From: Pseudomonadota bacterium
Lineage (GTDB): Bacteria; BMS3Abin14
Direction of reading: 5' to 3'
DNA length: 5,140 nt
Assembly: GCA_016937135.1 (NCBI GenBank)
Contig: JAFGWO010000243.1
Coordinates: forward strand, 1 to 5,140
The notes under the pieces were generated by a model. The model was not told the DNA's origin and ran no database searches. It saw nothing but the letters and a program-made list of their open reading frames with translations. Positions 1-5,140 of the stretch are shown one piece after another. Both the position numbers and the translations under genes were made by a program. How positions within the stretch are numbered: position 1 is the stretch's first letter; every line of letters begins with the position of its first letter.

Positions 1-1395
1 ACCGATGGCCTTGCCCTTCCGGCTCTCCTGGCCGCGGCCGAGGCCGGTGCGAAGCTCCTCGATGCCCAGGAGGATTCCCTGACCCGGTTCTACGGCCAGG
101 CCCCTATCCTTTCCCTCCTGGCCTACCTCGAGGAGGCTGGCATCCCGGTTCACCTGAACAGGGAGAAGGCGGAGGAAGCGGTTGAGAAAGCGCGGGAATG
201 GGTCCGTCTTTACGGGTGGGCCGAATCGCCTTTCAAGGGCTTCGACCACAATGTGGTCCGTCACCGGATGCCCGGGGGCGCCTTTCCCAGCTCCTTCGAG
301 CAGGCCGAGCAGGGCGGTTTTCTCCATCTTATGCCCATGATCCTGCAGGTGATGACCCTTTACAACCAGATCATCCACTACTTCGACGTCACGCCGGGTT
401 CCCAGATGACCTGGGTCACCTGCAGCGGTCTGGTCAACCGCTATGCCAAGGAATACGGGATCGTGGGTGTTGGCCGCCTGATCGCCCTCCTGAAAAAGTT
501 CATCCATGAGGCCGGCCAGGATATGGAAAAAATGGACGAGGAGGAAAGGGCCGAGATTCTGGGGATGTTCGAATCAGCCCCCGGGGATGTGAAGAACCTG
601 CTCCTTGGAGGATATGGAAAGCTTCCGGTGGGGTGGCCCGCGGACTGGGTATACCAGAGCGCCTTCGGGGATTCCTGGAAGGAAAAAATCGCCGAAAGGA
701 CAGAGGCCTCCCCCCTGGATTCTACCCCCGACGAGGATCTTGACCATGTCCGCGCTGAACTGGCTGAAAAACTGGGGTGGGAGCCATCCGAAGAGGAGTT
801 CATCCTGTACCTGATGCATCCCAAGGATACCCTGGAAATGGTCGGATTCCGCGAGGAATACGGCCAGGTTTCCCTCGTCCTGCCCACCGATGTCTGGCAT
901 TCCGGCCTGCGTTGTCCCGGAGACCGGGTGGATTTCGAGGTGGGAAACAAGCCCTACAGCATCGAGCTTGTGTCCGTCGGGGAAGAATACGAGGGATACA
1001 TCCCCGTCGTCCTGAAGATCAACAACCAGGCCAGGGTTTTTTCCGTCGAGACCCCGAGGGTTGTGAAGGTCGAAGTCCGGTTGGCCAAAGCTGAAAACGA
1101 GGTCGGATCCCCCATTTCAGGCAACGTCTGGAGGATCGGCAACCCCTCGCGCGGAACCCTTTCTGCGGGCAACATCATCCACGAGGGCGAGGAAATCGCC
1201 AATATCGAGGCCATGAAGATGGAAAACGCCATCGTGTCCCCCTTCGATGGGCGCATCAGGGAGATCTGCGTGGGCCTTAACGATTCCGTCGTGGAAGGCC
1301 AGCTCCTTTTTGTCCTGGATGAAGGAGGGGTTCAGGAGGCGAGGGAGGAAGCGGCGCGGGAAAAAGTCTCCATGGAAAAAGCGCCCATCGGCTAG
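1..1395 (+). CDS. Biotin-dependent carboxyltransferase with C-terminal biotinyl domain (pyruvate carboxylase subunit B / oxaloacetate decarboxylase alpha type), 5' partial
   Basis: The reading frame is open from the first base, so the N-terminus, including most of the carboxyltransferase barrel, lies outside the window; 464 residues are visible. The first residues (TDGLALPALLAAAEAGA) match the family segment that follows the metal-binding HxH, normally written HTHDTSG. MPGG is at residues 90-93. VTPGSQ is at 130-135, with Thr131 at the place of the proton-transfer threonine in pyruvate carboxylase VTPSSK (family knowledge). A PYC_OADA-type conserved region runs from about 150 to 360 and includes a variant of the ALFPEV segment (YLMHPKDTLEMVGF, about 270-283). 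The biotinyl domain spans about 368-440, with AMKMEN and biotin-accepting Lys406. A charged tail of about 24 residues follows. Such subunits move carboxyl groups between carboxybiotin and an acceptor such as pyruvate, in the cytoplasm, together with a biotin carboxylase not seen here. The acceptor is uncertain, because several pocket motifs differ from consensus. An acyl-CoA transcarboxylase or decarboxylase role remains possible. Confidence 0.9.
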   Translation, partial: TDGLALPALLAAAEAGAKLLDAQEDSLTRFYGQAPILSLLAYLEEAGIPVHLNREKAEEAVEKAREWVRLYGWAESPFKGFDHNVVRHRMPGGAFPSSFEQAEQGGFLHLMPMILQVMTLYNQIIHYFDVTPGSQMTWVTCSGLVNRYAKEYGIVGVGRLIALLKKFIHEAGQDMEKMDEEERAEILGMFESAPGDVKNLLLGGYGKLPVGWPADWVYQSAFGDSWKEKIAERTEASPLDSTPDEDLDHVRAELAEKLGWEPSEEEFILYLMHPKDTLEMVGFREEYGQVSLVLPTDVWHSGLRCPGDRVDFEVGNKPYSIELVSVGEEYEGYIPVVLKINNQARVFSVETPRVVKVEVRLAKAENEVGSPISGNVWRIGNPSRGTLSAGNIIHEGEEIANIEAMKMENAIVSPFDGRIREICVGLNDSVVEGQLLFVLDEGGVQEAREEAAREKVSMEKAPIG

Positions 1396-1522
1396 CTGGA
1401 GGTGGAACGTCCGACCCGGCGCCGAACCGGAAAACAGACCGGGCGGCTTGGCGAAAAAGCCTCGAGAGCATTCTCCTCCACCCGGATTATCAATGGTGGG
1501 AATGCCCGTTAGTCGCTTTTCT

Positions 1523-1545
1523 GCCGACTCGTCCGGCTTTTCTTT
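1523..1545 (+). terminator. Weak candidate terminator after the carboxyltransferase gene
   Basis: A short stem, GCCG (1523-1526) pairing with CGGC (1534-1537) across a 7-base loop, is followed directly by TTTTCTTT. It lies about 130 bases after the + strand stop codon, in the gap between convergent genes, where a terminator is expected. The four-pair stem is weak and the T run is interrupted, so this is only a candidate. Confidence 0.25.
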
Positions 1546-1586
1546 CGCCCCGTTGGTCCCACCTTCAACCGGAAAGCTGCCCGTTT

Positions 1587-2474
1587 TTACAGGAAAAACG
1601 CTAAAGCCATCAGAAAATCGACCCCCAGGACCACCCCTACGTTGGCTCCCTGGGCGGCGGCCATCCGGTCGAAATCCTGGAAGTGACGCAAGGCGGTGCC
1701 GGCCGCCTTAAGGGCCAGGGGCACGGTCAGAAAAGTCAGAAGGGCCAGGGCCGGGAACCACCCGGCGAGAATCCCCCAAAACAGGAAACCGTAGCAGGCG
1801 GCAAGGGCAACGGCGTAAAAGCGCCCCGCTGTTTTCCGCCCCAGAAGGATGAGCAGATGTTTCCTGCCGCCCCATTCGTCCGCCTCCAGATCGGGAAACT
1901 CATTGAGGAAAAGAAGGAGGGACGTGAGAATCCCCGGCGGCACCGAAGCGAGGAGCACCCTGGCCGTCACCTGCCCGGTGATGGCGAGGTAGGTTCCCGT
2001 GACCACCATGCTCCCGAGGCATAACCCCGCGAAGAGTTCTCCCAGGGCGAATTTTGCCAGTAAGGTGGTGTAAAAGACCGTCACCAGACCGCCGATGACG
2101 ATGAAGGCCACAAGGAGCCATCCTCCGCGCAGGGAAAGGTACAAACCGATCCCGGCCGCCCCCAGCAATGTCCCCCATGCGGCGGCCCGGACTCCCGATT
2201 CGGTGGTGTTTCCTGCCTGCATGTTTCCTGTCCCCCCGGAGAAAGGCGTCCTCCTGGTCCGGGAATCGATCCCCGTCCGGTAATCCGAGAGTTCGTTAAA
2301 GAGGTTGACTGAGGCGTGGACGAGGATCGTCCCCAGCATGCACAGGAGGAAGGGCTGCCAGAGGAAGGACCCGGCGTCGTGGGCAAGGCCGCCGCCGATG
2401 AGCACGAGGGCGACGGCAAGGAGGAGAAAATTAGCCCTGATCTGGGAAGCCCAGATCCCGATTGCTCTTTTCAT
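1587..2474 (-). CDS. UbiA-family membrane prenyltransferase, MenA-like (probable quinone-biosynthesis prenyltransferase)
   Basis: This 295-residue, strongly hydrophobic protein has about eight or nine predicted membrane segments, the usual size and shape for UbiA-family enzymes. These attach a polyprenyl chain to an aromatic ring in the cytoplasmic membrane. Both Asp-rich motifs are present: N60-E-L-S-D64 with D70, and N191-E-F-P-D195 with D199, followed by GGRKHL and LLGRK. The N-x-x-x-D plus later D pattern, and the second motif followed by G-R/K-x-x-L, resemble 1,4-dihydroxy-2-naphthoate prenyltransferase (MenA) more than UbiA of ubiquinone synthesis. A MqnP-type enzyme of the futalosine pathway is equally possible. 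The first motif has Glu where many relatives have Asp (NDxxD). It begins 29 bases after the stop of the metallophosphoesterase gene, on the same strand, so co-transcription is likely. An AAAGGG ribosome binding site lies about nine bases before the ATG. No other men or mqn gene is in the window, so the true substrate is unproven. Confidence 0.82.
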   Translation of the reverse strand: MKRAIGIWASQIRANFLLLAVALVLIGGGLAHDAGSFLWQPFLLCMLGTILVHASVNLFNELSDYRTGIDSRTRRTPFSGGTGNMQAGNTTESGVRAAAWGTLLGAAGIGLYLSLRGGWLLVAFIVIGGLVTVFYTTLLAKFALGELFAGLCLGSMVVTGTYLAITGQVTARVLLASVPPGILTSLLLFLNEFPDLEADEWGGRKHLLILLGRKTAGRFYAVALAACYGFLFWGILAGWFPALALLTFLTVPLALKAAGTALRHFQDFDRMAAAQGANVGVVLGVDFLMALAFFL

Positions 2475-2503
2475 AGCCGTTTTCCCTTTTCAAAGGTCAA
2501 AAG

Positions 2504-3733
2504 TCATTTTTGCGGGATCTCCTCGCCGGTCAGTTCCCCCTTGGGTCCGATGAAGAGGATCCCCCCTCCCGAGGGTCCCGTTTTCAGCCATCCTCCGGTG
2601 TTATACATGAGAAGATCTTTTCGGCCGAGTTCCATCAGGCCCTTGAATGGATAGGGCCTGGATGCGGGGATGATCCTGTGCGTGTGGCCGCAGACTATGC
2701 TCCGTGGGGCCCCCAAACCCAGGAGGGATGTCTCTTCGCAGGTTGCCGTGAAAAAACGGGCAAAGCGTCTTCTTCTTTCCAGATCATCGAAATACCTGTC
2801 GTTGTATCGGGGATTTTCAACCCGGTTGTTCGCGATGAAGAGGGCAAGCATTTTGAGCCCTTTAAGGAGGGCGTTGTCCAGGAATTCGAACAGCCCGAGG
2901 GGGATCATCTTGTCAAGGATGGGGACGATGTCATCCATGGTTTTCTGCAGTTCCCTGGATTTGCCCTGCTGGGCTTCTTTCTTGATGCGGTAGAAAAGTT
3001 CGGACATCTCCCCGCCATGTCCGACCCCCGTGCAAAGGAAGGAATGAAAGGGGGCGTTATATTCCTCGAGTTCCAGAAGGGATAATCCGCCTTCCTTAAC
3101 GGTATTTCCCAGAAGTTCGGAAATGAGGATCCAGGGCAGATCCGTCAGGTGTCCATGGGTCACCATGACAAGTTCATCGCAGGTCTTGATATAGAGATTG
3201 GGATAGGCCACCAGGATCGGCCTCCTGGCTCCCTTTTCAAAGAGTCCCTCGAGAAAGAGGTTGCCGTAATGTTTCTTCCCCGGGACCCTGCTTACTCCCG
3301 AGAGCTTTACGGTTTTTTCCTCCATGTCGATGACCCCGGGTTGGGTCCTGCGCGGTCTTCTTGGTTCTTCGTGGCGGCTGAGTTTGCCTATGATGTTGGT
3401 TTCCCATTCCACCGCGTTCCAGATCCGTTTGTCATGGTTCCCTGGGATATAGACGATCTGTCTGGCGAGTGAGTCCCGGGATATCCCGCGGAAGAACGGC
3501 CGGGCGGCCTTGAGGGCGTCGGCCATGGCGGCGGCGGAAAAATCCATGATATCCCCGTTCAGGATGAGGAAATCAAGGGGCGACCCCCCCGTGAAGGCGT
3601 GAATGGAATCGGCAAGGCCTTGATAGACCGTGGAGACCTTTGCCCCGTCTACAAGGCTGCAGTCGGGGTGGCCAAGGTGGGTGTCCGAAATGATCCCTAT
3701 TTTCATGGGCGTATTCTGAGAGGGTTCAATCAT
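2504..3733 (-). CDS. Calcineurin-like metallophosphoesterase, 409 residues
   Basis: The protein carries the full set of metallophosphoesterase metal-binding motifs in order: D17-T-H19 (SDTHLGH), G60-D61 (LNGDIMDF), G98-N-H-D101 (PGNHDKR), the T192-HGH-195 segment, and G349-HTH-352. It is therefore predicted to be an active two-metal phosphohydrolase, probably cytoplasmic since there is no signal peptide. At 409 residues it is much longer than minimal members such as LpxH-like or YfcE-like enzymes. The extra length lies in a stretch of about 90 residues between GNHD and HGH, with a basic patch around 120-130, and a mostly helical stretch of about 150 residues between HGH and GHTH. Two ATG starts are possible: the one used here, and one nine codons in (base 3706) that begins right at the first beta strand (MKIGIISDTH). 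Neither has a good ribosome binding site, so the inner start may be the real one. The prenyltransferase follows 29 bases downstream. The substrate cannot be told from the sequence; nucleotides, phospholipid headgroups and prenyl phosphates are all possible. Confidence 0.85.
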   Translation of the reverse strand: MIEPSQNTPMKIGIISDTHLGHPDCSLVDGAKVSTVYQGLADSIHAFTGGSPLDFLILNGDIMDFSAAAMADALKAARPFFRGISRDSLARQIVYIPGNHDKRIWNAVEWETNIIGKLSRHEEPRRPRRTQPGVIDMEEKTVKLSGVSRVPGKKHYGNLFLEGLFEKGARRPILVAYPNLYIKTCDELVMVTHGHLTDLPWILISELLGNTVKEGGLSLLELEEYNAPFHSFLCTGVGHGGEMSELFYRIKKEAQQGKSRELQKTMDDIVPILDKMIPLGLFEFLDNALLKGLKMLALFIANNRVENPRYNDRYFDDLERRRRFARFFTATCEETSLLGLGAPRSIVCGHTHRIIPASRPYPFKGLMELGRKDLLMYNTGGWLKTGPSGGGILFIGPKGELTGEEIPQK

Positions 3734-3752
3734 TTCCGAGGCGTTGAAATCC

Positions 3753-3788
3753 GCTGTTTTTCAGGACGGCATGATCCCCGAAAACAGC
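3753..3788 (-). repeat. 8-bp perfect inverted repeat just upstream of the metallophosphoesterase gene
   Basis: GCTGTTTT (3753-3760) is repeated in inverted form as AAAACAGC (3781-3788), separated by 20 bases. It sits 20 to 55 bases before the annotated start of the phosphoesterase gene, so on the - strand it would fall in its promoter or leader. It could be an operator with two half-sites or a leader hairpin. No recognisable -10/-35 pair is visible nearby, and no function can be assigned. Confidence 0.3.
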
Positions 3789-3890
3789 CATTTTCATCCG
3801 TTCCCCGGATCGGTTTTTTCCCATTCTGCCAGATCGGAAGGTCTTCGTCATCAGGGAACAGGAAGAAAATGCCTCACGGCAAGCGCCGGG

Positions 3891-3920
3891 AGAAAAGGAC
3901 AAGGGACCGGAGGCCCGGTC
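3891..3920 (-). terminator. Candidate Rho-independent terminator after the YeeE/YedE pair
   Basis: Read on the - strand, a perfect 6-bp GC-rich stem GACCGG / CCGGTC with loop GCCT (3905-3920) is followed by CCTTGTCCTTTTCT. It begins about 44 bases after the stop codon of the second YeeE-family gene, where a terminator is expected. A second, weaker stem (TGCC-GTGA-GGCA, 3870-3881) followed by TTTTCTTCC lies a little further on and may act in tandem. The T tracts are interrupted, so some read-through into the phosphoesterase gene is possible. Confidence 0.4.
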
Positions 3921-3963
3921 GCACCCCTTTTACCCTCTGGGATCACCCCGTTCCAAGGGGGAA

Positions 3964-4506
3964 CTAGACTCCGGCGGCTTCCATGATGAACATGGCCCCG
4001 ACCAGGATGATGGACATGATGAGGACCGCCATCCGGTCGCTGACCCTGAAAAGCCTGGAAAGGGTGAGGTCTCCGAAATCCCCTTTTTTCAGAATCCCTG
4101 CTTTGAGGCCCGGGTAAAGGACCGCCAGGAGCCAGGACCCGAAAAGGATCCCGGGGAACCCACCCAGGGCTGCGTCCAGGTACCCGTTGCCCATGGCGGC
4201 GGCGATGGTCCCGGGGCAGTATCCGAGAATGGCGAAGCCGACGCCGAAGATCAGCCCGCCGATGGCGTTTTTCCCCCAGGAACCTTTCTTGGGATTGAGG
4301 GTGATCAGACCACGGCTTTTCAGGTAATGGAGGCCCACAGAGCCGGTGATGATGGCCGAAAACATGATCTTTAAAACGGTGAAGTCCTCCAGGAGAAGCT
4401 GTCCGAGGATGACGTCATAGCGGGTCACCCCTCCCTTCTGAAGGAGGAAGCCGAAAGCGATCCCGAAAATTAAACCCCAAAACAGTGGATATTTTCCCTT
4501 TTTCAT
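3964..4506 (-). CDS. YeeE/YedE-family membrane protein, second half of a split sulfur-compound transporter
   Basis: This 180-residue protein has roughly five hydrophobic membrane segments (about 7-22, 44-58, 80-98, 110-132 and 155-175). It carries the family Cys motif G95-Y-C97-P-G-T100 within a Gly-rich stretch (GGLIFGVGFAILGYCPGT). YeeE/YedE proteins such as TsuA take up thiosulfate or related sulfur compounds through the inner membrane, using conserved cysteines along the pore (family knowledge). This protein is about half the length of the fused members, and the gene 22 bases upstream encodes the other half, so the two probably form one transporter. Starting at the ATG is supported by a GAGGTGA ribosome binding site (4510-4516) just before it. 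The alternative cargo in this family is a selenium- or sulfide-related compound. No TusA- or rhodanese-like partner is visible, so the cargo is inferred only from the family. Confidence 0.85.
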   Translation of the reverse strand: MKKGKYPLFWGLIFGIAFGFLLQKGGVTRYDVILGQLLLEDFTVLKIMFSAIITGSVGLHYLKSRGLITLNPKKGSWGKNAIGGLIFGVGFAILGYCPGTIAAAMGNGYLDAALGGFPGILFGSWLLAVLYPGLKAGILKKGDFGDLTLSRLFRVSDRMAVLIMSIILVGAMFIMEAAGV

Positions 4507-4509
4507 GGT

Positions 4510-4516
4510 TCACCTC
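4510..4516 (-). promoter_or_regulatory. Ribosome binding site of the second YeeE/YedE gene
   Basis: On the - strand GAGGTGA is followed by ACC and the ATG at 4506. It fixes the start of the 180-residue gene and lies in the 22-base gap after the preceding gene's stop, which supports translation of the two from one message. Confidence 0.6.
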
Positions 4517-4528
4517 GATATCGCACGA

Positions 4529-5035
4529 TCAGAAAAGGAGACGGGCAGCCGCGACCCCGCCGATAAAAAAGCATACCGCCGAGATCCAGCTCGACACAGC
4601 CAGCTGCATGGTGCCGCTGATCCCATGCCCGCTGGTGCATCCACCTGCCCATCGGGAGCCGAAACCAAGGATGACGCCGCCGATGGCGGCAACCCCGACC
4701 CGGAGCAGCCGTCCGGTTCCAAACGCCGCCTCCCAACGCCCGGGGATCCATTGCCACTGAAAGTCTCCCGACAAAATCGAAGAGAGAAACCCCCCCGCAA
4801 CCATCCCGAGGACAAGCATCCATTGCCAGTCCACGACAGGGGCGTACTCCTCAAAGTAAAGCCTCGTCGGCCCTTTACTCCCCTTGAGGGTTTTTTCGAT
4901 CATGCCTGCGCCCCGGGCAAAAGTGGTGGAGCATCCCAGGGCTTTCCCTGATACGAGGAACGTAAACCAGCTCAGGATCCCTATGCCGATCCCCACCGCG
5001 TAAGGGGACCATCTCACTTCGCTTAGCCAACCCAT
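4529..5035 (-). CDS. YeeE/YedE-family membrane protein, first half of a split sulfur-compound transporter
   Basis: This 168-residue protein has about four membrane segments (about 12-30, 72-90, 112-128 and 143-165). It has two family Cys motifs: G34-C35-S-T-T-F near the end of the first membrane segment, and G132-C133-T-S-G-H-G-I-S-G after the third. A further Cys lies at 155. The GCTSGHGISG signature is characteristic of YeeE/YedE transporters; cysteines of this kind are thought to contact thiosulfate during passage (family knowledge). A loop at about 41-70 holds many charged residues. With the downstream 180-residue partner (combined 348 residues) it matches the length of a single fused member. 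The start is supported by a strong GGAGGGTGA ribosome binding site. It is the first gene of its unit and is preceded by inverted repeats that may regulate it. Import of thiosulfate or another sulfur species is the best guess. Confidence 0.85.
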   Translation of the reverse strand: MGWLSEVRWSPYAVGIGIGILSWFTFLVSGKALGCSTTFARGAGMIEKTLKGSKGPTRLYFEEYAPVVDWQWMLVLGMVAGGFLSSILSGDFQWQWIPGRWEAAFGTGRLLRVGVAAIGGVILGFGSRWAGGCTSGHGISGTMQLAVSSWISAVCFFIGGVAAARLLF

Positions 5036-5038
5036 GGT

Positions 5039-5047
5039 TCACCCTCC
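5039..5047 (-). promoter_or_regulatory. Strong ribosome binding site of the first YeeE/YedE gene
   Basis: On the - strand GGAGGGTGA lies just before the ATG at 5035, with the GGAGG core 7 bases from the start codon. It decides the start and suggests efficient translation. Confidence 0.65.
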
Positions 5048-5054
5048 CTTTCTG

Positions 5055-5089
5055 TACATAGGGTCGCGAAAAGTCCGATTCGGGACTTT
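5055..5089 (-). promoter_or_regulatory. Candidate promoter and operator of the YeeE/YedE pair
   Basis: AAAGTCC (5070-5076) and GGACTTT (5083-5089) form a perfect 7-bp inverted repeat with a 6-base centre, the size of a typical dimeric repressor site. On the - strand a -10-like TATGTA (5060-5055) lies about 20 bases before the start codon. The inverted repeat would cover the matching -35 position, which has no good -35 sequence of its own. Control by a redox- or sulfur-responsive repressor is plausible for a sulfur transporter, but no regulator gene is present and the promoter match is weak. Confidence 0.3.
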
Positions 5090-5098
5090 CCGCTCCAC

Positions 5099-5128
5099 GG
5101 AAAGGGAAAAGCGTGGTTTCCCCTTTCC
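5099..5128. repeat. Perfect 8-bp inverted repeat upstream of the YeeE/YedE pair
   Basis: GGAAAGGG (5099-5106) pairs with CCCTTTCC (5121-5128). The 14-base centre can extend the stem by three A-T pairs if one base is bulged. No T run follows on either strand, so it does not look like a terminator. It may be a binding site or the end of an upstream unit; the window edge prevents a better reading. Confidence 0.35.
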
Positions 5129-5140
5129 TCACGGACCAAG

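Noticed and set aside
441..950. Long - strand open frame opposite the carboxyltransferase
   Set aside because: It is Ser/Arg/Pro-rich, antisense to a clearly conserved protein, and has no motif; a mirror frame.
1396..1586. Search for a small gene or RNA in the convergent gap
   Set aside because: Nothing beyond the weak stem at 1523-1537 could be supported; no tRNA-like or conserved RNA fold was recognised.
1582..1600. Perfect 7-bp hairpin CGTTTTT-ACAGG-AAAAACG at the end of the prenyltransferase gene
   Set aside because: It overlaps the TAA stop codon, its stem is mostly A-T pairs, and no T run follows on either strand, so it is not a convincing terminator.
1247..1711. Open + strand frame spanning the gap between the convergent genes
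   Set aside because: It starts inside the carboxyltransferase gene and ends inside the prenyltransferase gene. Its product is rich in Pro, Arg and Ser with no recognisable motif, typical of a shadow frame in GC-rich DNA.
2510..3085. Long + strand open frame of 191 codons opposite the phosphoesterase
   Set aside because: It is antisense to a gene with all catalytic motifs intact and shows no domain of its own.
3796..3819. ATCCG-TTCCC-CGGAT stem followed by CGG and six T, resembling a + strand terminator
   Set aside because: No + strand gene ends here; both neighbours are on the - strand. The stem is only 5 bp and the T run is offset by three bases.
3599..3967. Open + strand frame covering the 230-base gap right of the phosphoesterase
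   Set aside because: More than a third lies antisense to the phosphoesterase, the rest is a basic low-information peptide, and there is no ribosome binding site or homology I can recognise.

Overview
The window is GC-rich, tightly packed bacterial DNA with no RNA genes, mobile elements or CRISPR. It holds five protein genes: one on the + strand, cut by the left edge, and four on the - strand. The style of the genes (stand-alone carboxyltransferase-biotin subunit, split YeeE/YedE sulfur transporter, small UbiA-family prenyltransferase) suggests an anaerobic or microaerophilic proteobacterium. A Desulfobacterota-like ('deltaproteobacterial') origin is my best guess, from general familiarity with such proteins and not from any marker gene.

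Region 1 (1-1395, +): the C-terminal 464 residues of a biotin-dependent carboxyltransferase of the pyruvate carboxylase B / oxaloacetate decarboxylase alpha superfamily, ending in a biotinyl domain with an intact AMKMEN biotinylation motif. The carboxyltransferase part departs from the family consensus at several pocket motifs while keeping the catalytic-type threonine. Region 2 (1396-1586): a 191-base convergent gap with at most a weak terminator.

Region 3 (1587-3733, -): two co-directional genes 29 bases apart. The first transcribed is a 409-residue calcineurin-like metallophosphoesterase. The second is a UbiA-family membrane prenyltransferase that looks most like MenA-type quinone prenyltransferases. 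Region 4 (3734-3963): a 230-base gap holding a plausible terminator for the genes on its right and inverted repeats in front of the phosphoesterase.

Region 5 (3964-5035, -): two small YeeE/YedE-family membrane proteins 22 bases apart, which together resemble one full-length thiosulfate/sulfur-compound transporter split in two. Region 6 (5036-5140): their upstream region, with a strong ribosome binding site and two perfect inverted repeats that could be regulatory.

The probable transcription units are the YeeE pair and the phosphoesterase-prenyltransferase pair. They may be separate, given the terminator-like hairpin between them. I see no clear pathway linking the carboxylase to the rest, and nothing here proves a new system. 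The best leads are the divergent carboxyltransferase, the phosphoesterase-prenyltransferase pairing, and the split transporter with its inverted-repeat promoter region.
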